The notes beneath the pieces were generated by a model, which worked only from the letters and a program-made list of their open reading frames with translations, was not told the DNA's origin and did no database searches. Positions 25,434-34,715 of a stretch of DNA of 57,982 nucleotides are shown piece by piece. Numbering within the stretch: the first letter of the stretch is position 1; the number at the start of each line of letters is the position of its first letter. The DNA is taken from NCBI GenBank assembly GCA_015272515.1, contig JACYLN010000145.1, forward strand, positions 1 to 57,982, written 5' to 3'. This stretch comes from Leptolyngbyaceae cyanobacterium C42_A2020_001. Its GTDB lineage: Bacteria > Cyanobacteriota > Cyanobacteriia > Leptolyngbyales > Leptolyngbyaceae. Position numbers and translations under genes: made by a program.

Positions 25434-26489
25434 TTACATCTCTGCCTGCACTCGAATGAGTCGTTGTACACTCACTAATGCTCGATTCAGTTCATGGGGG
25501 CGGCGATCGGGGTTTTCTAAATAGGCGCGCTGCTCGTCTTCAATCATCGGGATATCTTGCGCCACTAAACCGTCCAGCAATTTGTTTGCTGTGCCGAACA
25601 GGCTATTTTTCACAAAACGACGAAATCCCACGGGTAACTTGTGCAATCGGTGAAACGCATTGAGTGAGGTGAAGTGTACTAAATAGGCGCGGGTATGGGT
25701 TTCGCTGACCGGGCAAAACAGGCAGAAAATTTTGAAATCATCGCCCAGCCGAGATGCCCAGTTGGGGTAGATATAGCTGACATCCAGCGGTTCGGGGTGG
25801 AGACGGCGCAGTGCTGGAACAAATAACTGAGAAATTGACCAGATTTTATCAATTCGGTAGTAACTTTGGGCAGTGTAGTGAGCATCGACTCGGTAATCCG
25901 TTTCTTCAATCGCGTCTAACTCCGCCGATGCCCACGCCTGCAAATTTTGATGCAGGTGGCCGTGGTACATATCCATCAAATTCTCGATCAGGTAGGAGAA
26001 GTGAGCTTCTGCATCAATCACGGAGATGGAACCGATGTAGTTGAGATGATCCCATTCGGGCAACCCCATCGGCTGAATCTTCTTTTCTTGCAGAACGGCG
26101 CGATCGCCTGGATACAGCCAAATAAACCCATTGAGTTCTTGCACAGGATAAGAGCGAATCTTTCCAGTGGGCAGTTTCTGGGTGTCTTCCAAATAGGGCA
26201 CACAGGTACATTGTCCTTCTGAGCCAACCCGCCAGCCATGATAGGCACATTCCAACTCATCCCCTACCACTGCACCCCGACTCAACTTTACAAAACGATG
26301 GGGGCAGCGATCTTCCAGTGCATGTACCTGCTGTTGGGTATCGCGATACAGCACGATTTCCTGATGCCACAAAACCACCCCCAACGGCTTATCTGTTACT
26401 TCATTGGCACGCGCCACCACATACCAACAGTTGAGATTAATACCAGCCCGCCGAATATCAAACCGAGATGCCGCAACAGGGGTGTTCAT
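25434..26489 (-). CDS. Rieske-type ring-hydroxylating oxygenase, CruH-like candidate
   Basis: From ATG 26489 (MNTPVAASRFDIRRAG) the 351-residue protein has an N-terminal Rieske [2Fe-2S] domain with ligands Cys62-His64 (CPHR) and Cys81-His84 (CAYHGW). The catalytic domain carries the mononuclear iron motif ENLMDMYHGHLHQ around residues 165-177. Electrons from a reductase would pass through the cluster to the iron to hydroxylate a substrate. Beside a CruE-like carotene desaturase, the best guess is a CruH-type oxygenase that oxidises the ring methyls of an aromatic carotenoid to give synechoxanthin. That substrate is inferred from neighbourhood. It starts 11 bases after the DUF29 gene, probably in one operon. 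A related role in chlorophyll breakdown is an alternative. Confidence 0.8.
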   Translation of the reverse strand: MNTPVAASRFDIRRAGINLNCWYVVARANEVTDKPLGVVLWHQEIVLYRDTQQQVHALEDRCPHRFVKLSRGAVVGDELECAYHGWRVGSEGQCTCVPYLEDTQKLPTGKIRSYPVQELNGFIWLYPGDRAVLQEKKIQPMGLPEWDHLNYIGSISVIDAEAHFSYLIENLMDMYHGHLHQNLQAWASAELDAIEETDYRVDAHYTAQSYYRIDKIWSISQLFVPALRRLHPEPLDVSYIYPNWASRLGDDFKIFCLFCPVSETHTRAYLVHFTSLNAFHRLHKLPVGFRRFVKNSLFGTANKLLDGLVAQDIPMIEDEQRAYLENPDRRPHELNRALVSVQRLIRVQAEM

Positions 26490-26500
26490 AGCCGTGATTT

Positions 26501-26953
26501 TTAAGTCTCCCAAAACTTTTCGGTTAATAAAGTATCCACATCCAGCGGGAAGGGGCAATTCTGCGGGAATTGAGTGGATGGGTAATCTTCTTCTGCTTCT
26601 CTCAAGGCAGATTGCCAGACGCTGTCAAAGACTTCGACCAGGTAGGGTTTGAGGCTGGGAGAGTCATCCAAGATGTCTTGCAGGGCAGAACGCTGTTCGC
26701 GAATGGTTGATTCCCAGCCGCGAAAATCCCTCGCAGAATTGACATAGTTTCGCTTGAGAAGATGACTGAGAAGCACTTTCAAACGACTTCGCAACTCTCG
26801 TTTGTCTCGTCTCGCCAATGCTTCTACCTCATCAATCAAATTGTCTAAATCCAACTCATCGAATTGGCGTGCTTTCAATTTGGCGACTGTCTCTTCTAGC
26901 CACAAATTTAGGTCGCGATCATAGAGCGGTTTTTGAGTTGAGGTTTGAGGCAT
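26501..26953 (-). CDS. DUF29 family protein
   Basis: A 150-residue all-helical protein with the DUF29 pattern: YDRDLNLWLEETVAKLKARQ, FDELDLDNLIDEVEALARRD, then KRELRSRLKVLLSHLLKRNY and RGWESTIREQRSALQDILDD. DUF29 is very abundant in cyanobacteria, frequently in multiple copies; no molecular function is known. Start ATG 26953 has GGGAG eight bases upstream. It lies between the CruE-like gene and the Rieske oxygenase in the same orientation with short gaps, so it is probably co-transcribed with them, although DUF29 genes appear in many unrelated contexts. Confidence 0.9.
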   Translation of the reverse strand: MPQTSTQKPLYDRDLNLWLEETVAKLKARQFDELDLDNLIDEVEALARRDKRELRSRLKVLLSHLLKRNYVNSARDFRGWESTIREQRSALQDILDDSPSLKPYLVEVFDSVWQSALREAEEDYPSTQFPQNCPFPLDVDTLLTEKFWET

Positions 26954-27008
26954 GGAAAGTGCTCCCAATGGCAGCGTAATTGCAGTGTAGCCTGGATACA
27001 ACAGGGCT

Positions 27009-28985
27009 TTACGTCAAGAACGACAACATCCCTTTCGGCTTCACTGTTAACAATGTCCGGCGCTGTAACGCTTCTTGCTCCAGAATGGCGTTGCTGGCGA
27101 GTAAGCCGCTGCTTACGGCGCGTTCCATCAAACCGCAGGGGAAGGGCATTTTTACCCAGTCCCCAGCAAAGATGAGGTTGGTGCCCGTGGCGGTAGAGGG
27201 GCGATCGCGATAGCTGCCCGGAGGGAAGCCAGAGAAGTTTTTCTGATTAACCAGTTCCCGATGCAGTAAAGTCGCAGTTTTGAGGCTGGGCACAATGTCG
27301 TAGAGTTCTTGCTCAAAGGTAGTGAGCAGGGTTTCTTGAGTGGGAAATTCCTTCTCTTTGTAGCAGTAGGCGTGCAGTTCCACCACGCTGCCCCCGGTCT
27401 TTTGTGCCCAGGCGATGTAGTCATCCTGGATGCGGTGATAAAGGGTGATGCTATCCGTGAGTTTATAACCAGAAAGGGAGGTAAACCAGCTTTGATCCCA
27501 TTCAAAGTCGCGATCAAACCAGAAGCGACATACAGCGAACGGATCAGCGATCGCTAGTTTTGCTACTCGGTCTTGCAATTGTTGGTTCACCTCGCCCGTC
27601 ATGGCAGAAAACAGGTGTTGCACTCCTAACACATCGGTTGCAATCACATAGTAATCTGCCTGGAGGGTCTCGGTGCTGCTAGCTTGAGCGATCGCGGGCT
27701 GAGTTGCGGCTAGGCGTACCCGCTGCTCAGCCTTGCCAGTCACCTTAAACCTGGGTAAATCTCGCTTAGCAGGACCTCGCAGCACCCGGCCTTCCCGGTC
27801 ATACACCGCACCATGACAGGGGCAGTGAAATTCACCGTTTTCGTTGGGGTGGACGGTACAACCCTGGTGCGTGCAGGTGAGTGAAACCGCTTCGGGTTTG
27901 TCGGCATTCACTGCAAAGACACGATCGCCGCCACCATAAAACTGCCAGTTCGCTTGCCCAGTTTCATGCTGCACCGTTTCATTCAACACGGAGTTAGCAT
28001 TTACCCAAAACGGCACAGTGTTTTCTACACTGCCCTTCTGGTAAGTTAGAGAGTTGATTTTGCCATCCTGCCAGTTCAGATTGGTGACGGAAACCTCGGT
28101 CAAAATTTTGCCGCCTTTTTGCACCACATAATCCGCGATTGGATCTACCAGGCTTCTGCCCATATCTTGCCGGGTGCCGTTGAATGCTAACCCTTCCGGA
28201 TTGCCGAAGAAATAGAAGTGGAAGAATTGCATCAACTCGCCAGCACTGAGGACATCGGGCGCATTCAAGCTGGATTTAGCAAACGGCAGAAAATACAGGT
28301 CATACAACCCGCGTGGAAAATCTTTCTTCACCCAATCCGCCACTGAGATGTTATCGAGCCGTTGATAGCTACTGAGGGGATTGAATCCGGTGATTTCGCG
28401 AAAGACCTGCCAGTGGGCATACTTGGTGAGGTTGAGTCCCCATTGCAAACGGTTTGTGGAAGAGATAGCAAGATCCACAATGTTCCAGGGAAATGCGGAA
28501 TGACTGGGACGAAAGACTTCTGGCTTGTAGCGATCGCCCTTGTAAACCACCGAGTAGTAGTTCAGCGATTTGAAATTTTGCTGAATCTTGAGTTCTTCGA
28601 CTAAACTCCACAAGTTGTAATACTGCGGGAAGAAGCCATGAAACCCATGTTCCATTCGCAACGGTTCCCCATTCACCTCAATATCCCAACTGGCAATTTT
28701 GCCGCCTAACTGCGGCGATCGCTCCAGTAAGGTCACCTGAAATCCCCGTTGGCTTAGCTCATAAGCGCAGGCAAGCCCTGCCAGCCCCCCTCCAATTACG
28801 GCAACGGTTTGCGGTCGATTAACGCGATACGGCAAGGTGAGAGTATCTTGCTGAAAAACGCTCGGTTGCGGTTTGGTAAAACGTGTGTACCCAATAACTC
28901 CTCCAAACGTACTCACACCAGCCAGCTTTAGTAAGGTTCGACGCGAAATCTGGCGTTGGAGGGAAAAATCGAACAATTGCTTCAT
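27009..28985 (-). CDS. Rieske/FAD carotene desaturase-methyltransferase family, CruE/CrtU-like
   Basis: The 658-residue protein begins with a twin-arginine signal (ISRRTLLKLAG) suggesting Tat export or membrane attachment. An FAD-binding GxGxxG motif follows (AVIGGGLAGLACAYEL), then RMEHGFHGFFPQYYNLW, a segment I associate with CrtU/CruE. A Rieske domain is inserted at about residues 365-400 with ligands Cys371-His373 (CTHQGC) and Cys388-His391 (CPCHG). CruE/CrtU enzymes convert beta-carotene to aromatic carotenoids such as renierapurpurin or isorenieratene by desaturation and methyl migration. I chose ATG 28985 (MKQLFDFSLQRQ) so that the RR motif is near the N-terminus. Presence of a downstream Rieske oxygenase supports the pathway. 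General amine-oxidase family membership is certain, the exact product is not. Confidence 0.75.
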   Translation of the reverse strand: MKQLFDFSLQRQISRRTLLKLAGVSTFGGVIGYTRFTKPQPSVFQQDTLTLPYRVNRPQTVAVIGGGLAGLACAYELSQRGFQVTLLERSPQLGGKIASWDIEVNGEPLRMEHGFHGFFPQYYNLWSLVEELKIQQNFKSLNYYSVVYKGDRYKPEVFRPSHSAFPWNIVDLAISSTNRLQWGLNLTKYAHWQVFREITGFNPLSSYQRLDNISVADWVKKDFPRGLYDLYFLPFAKSSLNAPDVLSAGELMQFFHFYFFGNPEGLAFNGTRQDMGRSLVDPIADYVVQKGGKILTEVSVTNLNWQDGKINSLTYQKGSVENTVPFWVNANSVLNETVQHETGQANWQFYGGGDRVFAVNADKPEAVSLTCTHQGCTVHPNENGEFHCPCHGAVYDREGRVLRGPAKRDLPRFKVTGKAEQRVRLAATQPAIAQASSTETLQADYYVIATDVLGVQHLFSAMTGEVNQQLQDRVAKLAIADPFAVCRFWFDRDFEWDQSWFTSLSGYKLTDSITLYHRIQDDYIAWAQKTGGSVVELHAYCYKEKEFPTQETLLTTFEQELYDIVPSLKTATLLHRELVNQKNFSGFPPGSYRDRPSTATGTNLIFAGDWVKMPFPCGLMERAVSSGLLASNAILEQEALQRRTLLTVKPKGMLSFLT

Positions 28986-29296
28986 GTGGAGTGTAGAAAT
29001 CCTGTCAAATGCATGGAAGTAGCGCTGTAGCAATCTAGAGAATGAACTTGAATCTAATGTTCCATAGGTGAAACGTTACTTAATCAATGCCAGCTTTTAC
29101 AGGTGAATTTCGCCAATCTGGCGTTCTTTTGTCTCACTACTTTTACTACAAAAAAGACGAAGTTTAATGTAGTCCGACTATAGATAAATAGTCTGAATTC
29201 TGGAAAAATCGCGTTTATTTTGCAATTTCTTTCGGAATTGTGAGAAAACGGTCGCTGATCGTCCTCTTTAAGCCAGCGAGATACTGCCTTTTCCCC

Positions 29297-30928
29297 CTAC
29301 CCCCTGTCTGCCTCCACTGAATGCTCTGCTGGACCTTTGTAGATGGGGAACAACACATTAAACGTTGAACCCTCAGAGAGTTTGCTTTTGACTGAGATGG
29401 AACCGCCACAGTGCAGGAGAAGTTGCTGAACGATAGTAAGACCTAAGCCTGCGCCGCTGGAGTCGTCTGCGGATTGGCGAACCCGGTAAAAGCGATCGAA
29501 GATTTTGGGAATTTCTGTTGGTGCGATGCCAATTCCAGTATCTCGCACTTCTAGTTGCACATAGTCTCCCTGTTGTTTGGCGCGTACCCAAACGTTGCCG
29601 CCTTCTAGCGTGTATTTAATGCCGTTATGCAGCAGGTTGATCACAATTTGCTTGAGCCAATTGGTCATACAAGCAACGGCTGGCAAATCTTCTGGGATGG
29701 TGTAAGATACGAGAACACCTTTTTCTTCTGCTACAGGTTGATAGGTGCTGACAACGCTGGGAACCACGTCTACTAAACGCACTGGCGGTAGAGCCGCTTG
29801 CTCGGCAGTTTGATCCAAATGGGCAAGATCGAGCAGGCTGGTGATCAGGGAACTCTGGCGATCGCACTCCTTTGTGATCAAATCCATGTAGCGCTGCCGC
29901 TGGGGTGGCTTGATGCTAGGAGAGTTCAGCAGCGACAGAGCCGTTTTGATGGTTGTTAAGGGAGTGCGTAATTCTTGCCCCACATTATTCAGAAACTCGT
30001 CTTTTAACCGCAGGGTGTTGGTCAGTTCTTCGTTTTGCAATCGCAGACTGTCGGACTGTTCTGCCTGTTTGCGGTACAGCGAGTTGCGATGCCAGAGTTC
30101 CTCCTGATACTGGATCTGACTGCTGATTAACTGTCCTAGAAGCACGGAATTGGTGGAAGTGGGAGGAATCTTGGAAACCAGACTTTGCCAATGCTGAATA
30201 AGTTCAATGGCAGCACCAGAAGGGCTGATTACTAGGGCACTGGTTGAACATGCACCAAACTGGAGCGGAACTGCCGCGATCGCCTGCTCTAATCCTTGCA
30301 AAACGCGCTCAATCAATGGCGTTTCAAATGAACAAAGCGCTAAGAGGAGTTGCTTGCGTTCCTGGGTAGAATCCAGCAATTGAGAGGGTTGTCCGTAACT
30401 GGTCAGCACATCAAAAGAGAGTGCTGTTTGTTCGGGAGGCTTAAATGCCTGTACTGAGCGGGGACGATGGGCAAACACCCCTCCCTTAAACTGAGCCGAC
30501 CAGATAAATAGAAAGTACTCGCGGCGGAGCGAACTTTCGGGCGGCAACTGAATGGTGAAGACGGGCGCTTTTACCGTGGTTGCGATCGCGGATACCTTTT
30601 CATCGTCGTTGGCAGCATCCGAGTCATCCCGCTGCTGAGCAAACAGATAAATCGCTTGAGCCATACCTTCCAAGCTGGCATACTGCTCTAACCCTGTTCG
30701 CCAAACGTCTCCCCGTGGAAATTTTGCCCAAACAATCGCCGGAATTTCTTGCTCAATTAGCAAATTCACCAATGAGTCGCTAATGGACTTTAGGGTTGAT
30801 GGGCTAATTGGCAAAGCTGATGGAGGCGATTCAGACTGGAGGGCTAACTCGTACAGCGAAACATCTGAGGCTGAGGTAGGGTTCATGAGTGGGTGAGGAG
30901 GTACTGGAAACTCGTCATCTTCGGTCAT
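29297..30928 (-). CDS. DICT-domain histidine-kinase-like protein without phospho-acceptor His
   Basis: The 543-residue cytoplasmic protein has an N-terminal DICT sensory domain (about residues 20-230), a coiled-coil linker (about 270-310) and a complete-looking transmitter: N-box INLLHNGIKYT (Asn435), G1 DTGIGIAP, F-box FDRFYRV and G2 GAGLGLTIV. The H-box reads NNVGQELRTPL, so the phospho-acceptor His is Gln318; the codon is CAA. It probably binds ATP but cannot autophosphorylate at the normal site, so it may work as a pseudokinase or heteromeric partner. DICT domains occur in diguanylate cyclases and two-component proteins. No response regulator gene is adjacent. I start at ATG 30928; a TTG lies one codon upstream. 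Confidence 0.85.
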   Translation of the reverse strand: MTEDDEFPVPPHPLMNPTSASDVSLYELALQSESPPSALPISPSTLKSISDSLVNLLIEQEIPAIVWAKFPRGDVWRTGLEQYASLEGMAQAIYLFAQQRDDSDAANDDEKVSAIATTVKAPVFTIQLPPESSLRREYFLFIWSAQFKGGVFAHRPRSVQAFKPPEQTALSFDVLTSYGQPSQLLDSTQERKQLLLALCSFETPLIERVLQGLEQAIAAVPLQFGACSTSALVISPSGAAIELIQHWQSLVSKIPPTSTNSVLLGQLISSQIQYQEELWHRNSLYRKQAEQSDSLRLQNEELTNTLRLKDEFLNNVGQELRTPLTTIKTALSLLNSPSIKPPQRQRYMDLITKECDRQSSLITSLLDLAHLDQTAEQAALPPVRLVDVVPSVVSTYQPVAEEKGVLVSYTIPEDLPAVACMTNWLKQIVINLLHNGIKYTLEGGNVWVRAKQQGDYVQLEVRDTGIGIAPTEIPKIFDRFYRVRQSADDSSGAGLGLTIVQQLLLHCGGSISVKSKLSEGSTFNVLFPIYKGPAEHSVEADRG

Positions 30929-31033
30929 CAAGACACAACCTGGGTTTGGGCTGATTTTAGCAAGAAGTCTTTCTGCCTTCTATAGCCGTTGCCATCTCTG
31001 GTGAAACAATTGGCTATTAGTGAACTATCCCAG

Positions 31034-31128
31034 AATGAATCATTCAAAACGTAAAATTGAAAGTAGCAAAGCCCTGTCGGAAAGCATTTTGAACTTTTAA
31101 CTTTTCATTTTTTATTGATTCTCATTCC
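31034..31128. repeat. Dispersed repeat copy B (empty site)
   Basis: This copy runs AATGAATCATTCAAAA, then CAAAGCCC, GGAAAGCATTTTGAAC and TTTTAACTTTTCATT without interruption. It is the counterpart of 9849-10091, which carries a 144-base insertion at the same point. It lies immediately beyond the murE stop codon. Confidence 0.7.
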
Positions 31129-32651
31129 TAAACGAACTGACTATTCCTACGGTTCTTGCTTTCCAGGGCTGCCCGCGCCTGCTCTCGGTCGTCAAAGTGA
31201 ATTTTTTCCGTTCCCAAAATTTGGTAATCCTCGTGACCTTTACCTGCAATTAGCACTCCATCACCGGGTTGGGCAGACTGAATCGCAGCATCGATGGCAG
31301 CCGCGCGATCGCTGATTACAATCGGCTCAACCGAATTTGGAATTCCTGCCAGGATATCATCTAAAATTCGCTGCGGATCCTCAGTCCGGGGATTATCTGA
31401 GGTGACATAAACCACATCAGATAAATCAGCGGCAATTTTTCCCATTTGGGGACGCTTGCTGCGATCGCGATCGCCCCCACAACCAAACACACAAATCAAC
31501 TTGCCGGGGATAAACGGACGTGCCGCCTTCAGCAGATTCTCCAAACTGTCTGGCGTGTGGGCATAATCCACAATCACACTGATGTCTTGCTCTGGCGTAA
31601 GTTTTACCTGTTCCATGCGTCCTGGAACACCACTAAATTGCGGAAGTGGTGCCACAATTGCCTCCAGATCCACGCCTAAATGCAGTACTGCACCCACTGC
31701 CGCCAGCAAATTCGCCAAGTTAAATTGCCCAACCAGGGGAGAAACGAATGGAGCATCTCCTTTGGGCGTATGCAACGTACCACTGACACTGGCAGCTCCA
31801 TAGACTAAGTCACCCGTCCACAAATCGGCACTGGCATCCTGAGTGCTGTAAGTCCAAACGTGTTCTGCGGGTAATTGGGCTGCCAATCGCTTGCCGTAGG
31901 GGTCATCCAGGTTAATCACCGCGCGCCCTTGAAGGTAGTCCGGCGTGAACAGTAACGCCTTCGCCGCAAAGTAATCGTCCATATCCTGGTGGAAGTCTAA
32001 ATGGTCTTGCGTCAGGTTAGTGAACACCCCCACCTCAAAGATGCAGCCTGCCACTCGTCCCTGGGCCAGCGCATGGGAACTCACCTCCATCACGCCATAC
32101 TCACAGCCTGCGGTAACCGCTTCTGCTAACTGCTTCTGTAGCTCCACGGCAAACGGAGTGGTATGTACGGCTGTTTGTTGAAACCCTTGCCAGCGGGTGT
32201 AGAGTGTGCCCAACAAAGCAGTCGGCTTTTGAACATGGTTTAACAGAAATTCGATCAGGTGAGTAGTGGTGGTTTTGCCATTGGTTCCCGTTACGCCGAC
32301 TAATTTCAATTGTTCAGTTGGGTAGCCGTAAAATGCTGTAGACAACTGAGCACAGGCGATCGCCATATCTTCTGCCACCACAATACAGGGAGGCTCTGCC
32401 ATCGTTTGCAGGGTACTTTGAGCTTTACTTGCGGCGGCTGGAGAAATCACTGCGGCTACGGCTCCTGCGGCGATCGCGCCCGACCAAAACTCCCCCCCAT
32501 CCACCCGCGTTCCCGGCATCCCAATAAATAAATCCCCCGGTTGGCAGGCTAACGAATTCGTCGATAACCCCTTCACCTCCGCATCCAGTGCTGGGTGATT
32601 ACCCGATTGAGCAACCTGTGGAATGGCAGCCAGTAACTCTCGCAGTTTCAT
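31128..32651 (-). CDS. murE: UDP-N-acetylmuramoyl-tripeptide synthetase MurE
   Basis: A complete 507-residue Mur ligase. The three domains are visible: an N-terminal UDP-binding domain (LSTNSLACQPGDLFIGMPGT), a central ATPase with P-loop GVTGTNGKTTTTHLIE, and a C-terminal domain with the specificity motif DNPR (TSDNPRTEDPQ), which selects meso-diaminopimelate. It adds that amino acid to UDP-MurNAc-L-Ala-D-Glu in the cytoplasm during peptidoglycan synthesis. GGAG stands eight bases before ATG 32651. The short glutaredoxin-like gene lies 27 bases upstream in the same direction, so the two are likely co-transcribed. Confidence 0.97.
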   Translation of the reverse strand: MKLRELLAAIPQVAQSGNHPALDAEVKGLSTNSLACQPGDLFIGMPGTRVDGGEFWSGAIAAGAVAAVISPAAASKAQSTLQTMAEPPCIVVAEDMAIACAQLSTAFYGYPTEQLKLVGVTGTNGKTTTTHLIEFLLNHVQKPTALLGTLYTRWQGFQQTAVHTTPFAVELQKQLAEAVTAGCEYGVMEVSSHALAQGRVAGCIFEVGVFTNLTQDHLDFHQDMDDYFAAKALLFTPDYLQGRAVINLDDPYGKRLAAQLPAEHVWTYSTQDASADLWTGDLVYGAASVSGTLHTPKGDAPFVSPLVGQFNLANLLAAVGAVLHLGVDLEAIVAPLPQFSGVPGRMEQVKLTPEQDISVIVDYAHTPDSLENLLKAARPFIPGKLICVFGCGGDRDRSKRPQMGKIAADLSDVVYVTSDNPRTEDPQRILDDILAGIPNSVEPIVISDRAAAIDAAIQSAQPGDGVLIAGKGHEDYQILGTEKIHFDDREQARAALESKNRRNSQFV

Positions 32652-32678
32652 GTCAGCATCTCCTCACAAAAGGCACTT

Positions 32679-32972
32679 CTATTGTGCTGGATCATGCCAA
32701 TATTTCTGTAACATCTGCTCCACCTGCTGAACGGATGCGCGGGGAGAGATGCGCGGTAAGCGAATCGGGGATGGGGAAGAGGGAATCGGAGAGGGGGTGT
32801 AGAGGTCTAAACACAGGACTGGAATCTCATACTGATATTGCTGAAACCAATCATCTCGCGTGGTGATGTCGCGAACTTCCAGGTCAAATTTCAGGCTGGT
32901 AATTTGCTCCAACTTTTCCTGTAGCCCCTCGCACAGATGGCACCCCGGCTTGCTGTAAAGAATTAATCGCAT
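32679..32972 (-). CDS. Glutaredoxin-like (DUF836-type) thiol protein
   Basis: A 97-residue thioredoxin-fold protein with an N-terminal LILYSKPGCHLCEGLQEKLE: the CHLC motif is a redox-active CxxC at the usual place. The cis-Pro lies in YEIPVLCLDL. Members reduce disulfides or carry thiols in the cytoplasm; the exact partner is unknown. Residues 58-78 (YTPSPIPSSPSPIRLPRISP) form an unusual Ser/Pro-rich insertion before the last helix, encoded by the pyrimidine-rich sequence type seen elsewhere in the window. It lies upstream of murE in the same direction. Confidence 0.85.
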   Translation of the reverse strand: MRLILYSKPGCHLCEGLQEKLEQITSLKFDLEVRDITTRDDWFQQYQYEIPVLCLDLYTPSPIPSSPSPIRLPRISPRASVQQVEQMLQKYWHDPAQ

Positions 32973-33139
32973 ACTGTGAAAAACTTAATCAATATTTGCG
33001 TATCTTCTAAACCCTACCAGAACTCGTTTTTTGCATTTGCCGGATGTGAAGATGGAATGCCTAAAGCGATCGCGAAGTGCCGCAAGTGCCAGATTTGGGT
33101 ATGGTAAATAGAGAAGGTTGGAGCCAACACACGTAAAAG

Positions 33140-33877
33140 ATGACCCAATTCATTGAACCTCTTACGCAACCCGCTAGCCTTGACCTGAAGAAGCTAAACC
33201 AAAAGTTTGAAAAGTCTCATCCTAAAGATATCCTGACTTGGTGCCTCTTCAATATCCCTAGTGGTTTGGTTCAAACCAGCGCATTTAATGTGGACGACAT
33301 GCTGATCACGGATTTACTCTACCGTGATTTAAGACCCACTCATCCCGTTCCGGTTCTCTTTCTCGACACACTACACCACTTTCCTCAAACGCTGGATTTG
33401 GTGGCAAAAGCCAAGGCCATCTACGATCTGAACCTGAAGATTTATAAAATTCCAGGAATCAAAACTCGTGAGGCCTTTGCTGCCAAGTATGGTCAAGCTT
33501 TGTGGGAGAAGGATATTGAGCAGTTCTCTCAACTGACGAAAATTGAACCACTTCAGCGGGGGTTGAAAGAACTGGACACGATCGCCTGGATTACCGGACG
33601 ACGACGCGACCAGGCATCTACTCGTTCGGATATGCCTATTTTTGAGTTAGATGCTCAAAAGCGCCTGAAGGTAAATCCCCTCGCTAACTGGACTCGGAAA
33701 GAAACCTGGGCATACGTGTTTGAACATGATGTGATTTACAACCCACTGCACGATCAAGGGTATCCCAGCATTGGGGATGAACCGCTCACAACTCCAGTGC
33801 GCGATGGCGAAGATGAACGCGTCGGCCGCTGGCGAGACTTGGGCGGCAAAACGGAGTGTGGAATCCACGGCTGGTAG
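33140..33877 (+). CDS. cysH: Phosphoadenylyl-sulfate reductase CysH
   Basis: A 245-residue cytoplasmic enzyme of sulfate assimilation that reduces PAPS to sulfite using thioredoxin. The catalytic Cys lies in the C-terminal motif ECGIHGW. The CC...CxxC iron-sulfur motif of APS reductases is absent (the corresponding segment reads YPSIGDEPLTTPVRDGEDER), so a PAPS-type enzyme is indicated. SGLVQTSAFNVDDMLITDLL and FLDTLHHFPQTL form the nucleotide-binding part, and GRRRDQASTRSD the Arg-rich active-site loop. The SDR gene follows 22 bases later and may be in the same transcript, without an obvious functional link. Confidence 0.95.
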   Translation: MTQFIEPLTQPASLDLKKLNQKFEKSHPKDILTWCLFNIPSGLVQTSAFNVDDMLITDLLYRDLRPTHPVPVLFLDTLHHFPQTLDLVAKAKAIYDLNLKIYKIPGIKTREAFAAKYGQALWEKDIEQFSQLTKIEPLQRGLKELDTIAWITGRRRDQASTRSDMPIFELDAQKRLKVNPLANWTRKETWAYVFEHDVIYNPLHDQGYPSIGDEPLTTPVRDGEDERVGRWRDLGGKTECGIHGW

Positions 33878-33899
33878 GAAAGTACAAAGTATAGGGTCT

Positions 33900-34715
33900 A
33901 TGCCAAAAACGGTTTTGATTACGGGTGCTTCGACGGGCATCGGCTGCGAAACTGCCAGGTTGTTTCAGCAAAAAGGTTGGAATGTGGTGGCAACGATGCG
34001 ATCGCCCGACAAAGAAACCGAGCTTGCCAATTTGCCGCGTGTATCCTGTTTGCCGCTAGATGTGACAGATTCGCATTCAATCCAGCAGTCTGTTGCCAAC
34101 GCTCTACAACAGTTTGGCACAATTGATGTGCTGGTAAACAATGCCGGATACGCCCTGATTGGTGCTTTTGAAGCTTGTACTCCAGAGGAAATTCAGCGCC
34201 AGTTTGCCACCAATGTGTTTGGCTTAATGGAAATGACCCGTGCGCTGTTGCCCCATTTTCGGGAGCGGCGGGCGGGGGTGATTGTCAACCTTGCGTCCAT
34301 TGGTGGGCACATTGCGATTCCGCTCTACAGCCCCTACCACGCAACCAAATGGGCAGTAGAAGGTTTCTCAGAATCCCTCCAATACGAATTGGAACCCTTC
34401 AATATTCGCGTCAAGATTATTGAACCTGGACCCATTAAGACCGATTTCTACACGCGATCGCTCGCCTTTGCCAAACAACCCGGACTCACGGCCTACGACT
34501 CCTTTGTTGAAAAAGTTACGCGTGCTCACAATCGAGCGGGGGAAACTGGTTCTCCTCCCAGCGTTACGGCTCAAGTTATCTACAAAGCCGCAACCGACGG
34601 TACAACTAAACTTCGCTACCCAGCCGGTGGCAATGCCAGCGCCATTTTATTGATGCGAAGACTGCTACCAGATGGCTTGTTCAGACAGGTGATTCGCAAC
34701 GCCATGATTCGTTAA
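33900..34715 (+). CDS. Short-chain dehydrogenase/reductase (classical SDR)
   Basis: A 271-residue NAD(P)-dependent oxidoreductase. The cofactor motif is TGASTGIG (residues 7-14), NNAGYA marks the central strand, Ser lies in VNLASIGGH and the catalytic pair is YSPYHATKW (YxxxK). EPGPIKTDFY follows as in SDR oxidoreductases of the YjgI/retinol-dehydrogenase-like group. The substrate is unknown. I chose ATG 33900 (MPKTVLITG); a longer frame overlaps cysH and adds an implausible N-terminus. Its last 51 bases overlap the converging DUF1350 gene. Confidence 0.88.
   Translation: MPKTVLITGASTGIGCETARLFQQKGWNVVATMRSPDKETELANLPRVSCLPLDVTDSHSIQQSVANALQQFGTIDVLVNNAGYALIGAFEACTPEEIQRQFATNVFGLMEMTRALLPHFRERRAGVIVNLASIGGHIAIPLYSPYHATKWAVEGFSESLQYELEPFNIRVKIIEPGPIKTDFYTRSLAFAKQPGLTAYDSFVEKVTRAHNRAGETGSPPSVTAQVIYKAATDGTTKLRYPAGGNASAILLMRRLLPDGLFRQVIRNAMIR

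Noticed and set aside
33771..33899. 43-residue N-terminal extension of the SDR
   Set aside because: It lies inside cysH in another frame and the family starts at the MPKTVLITG methionine.
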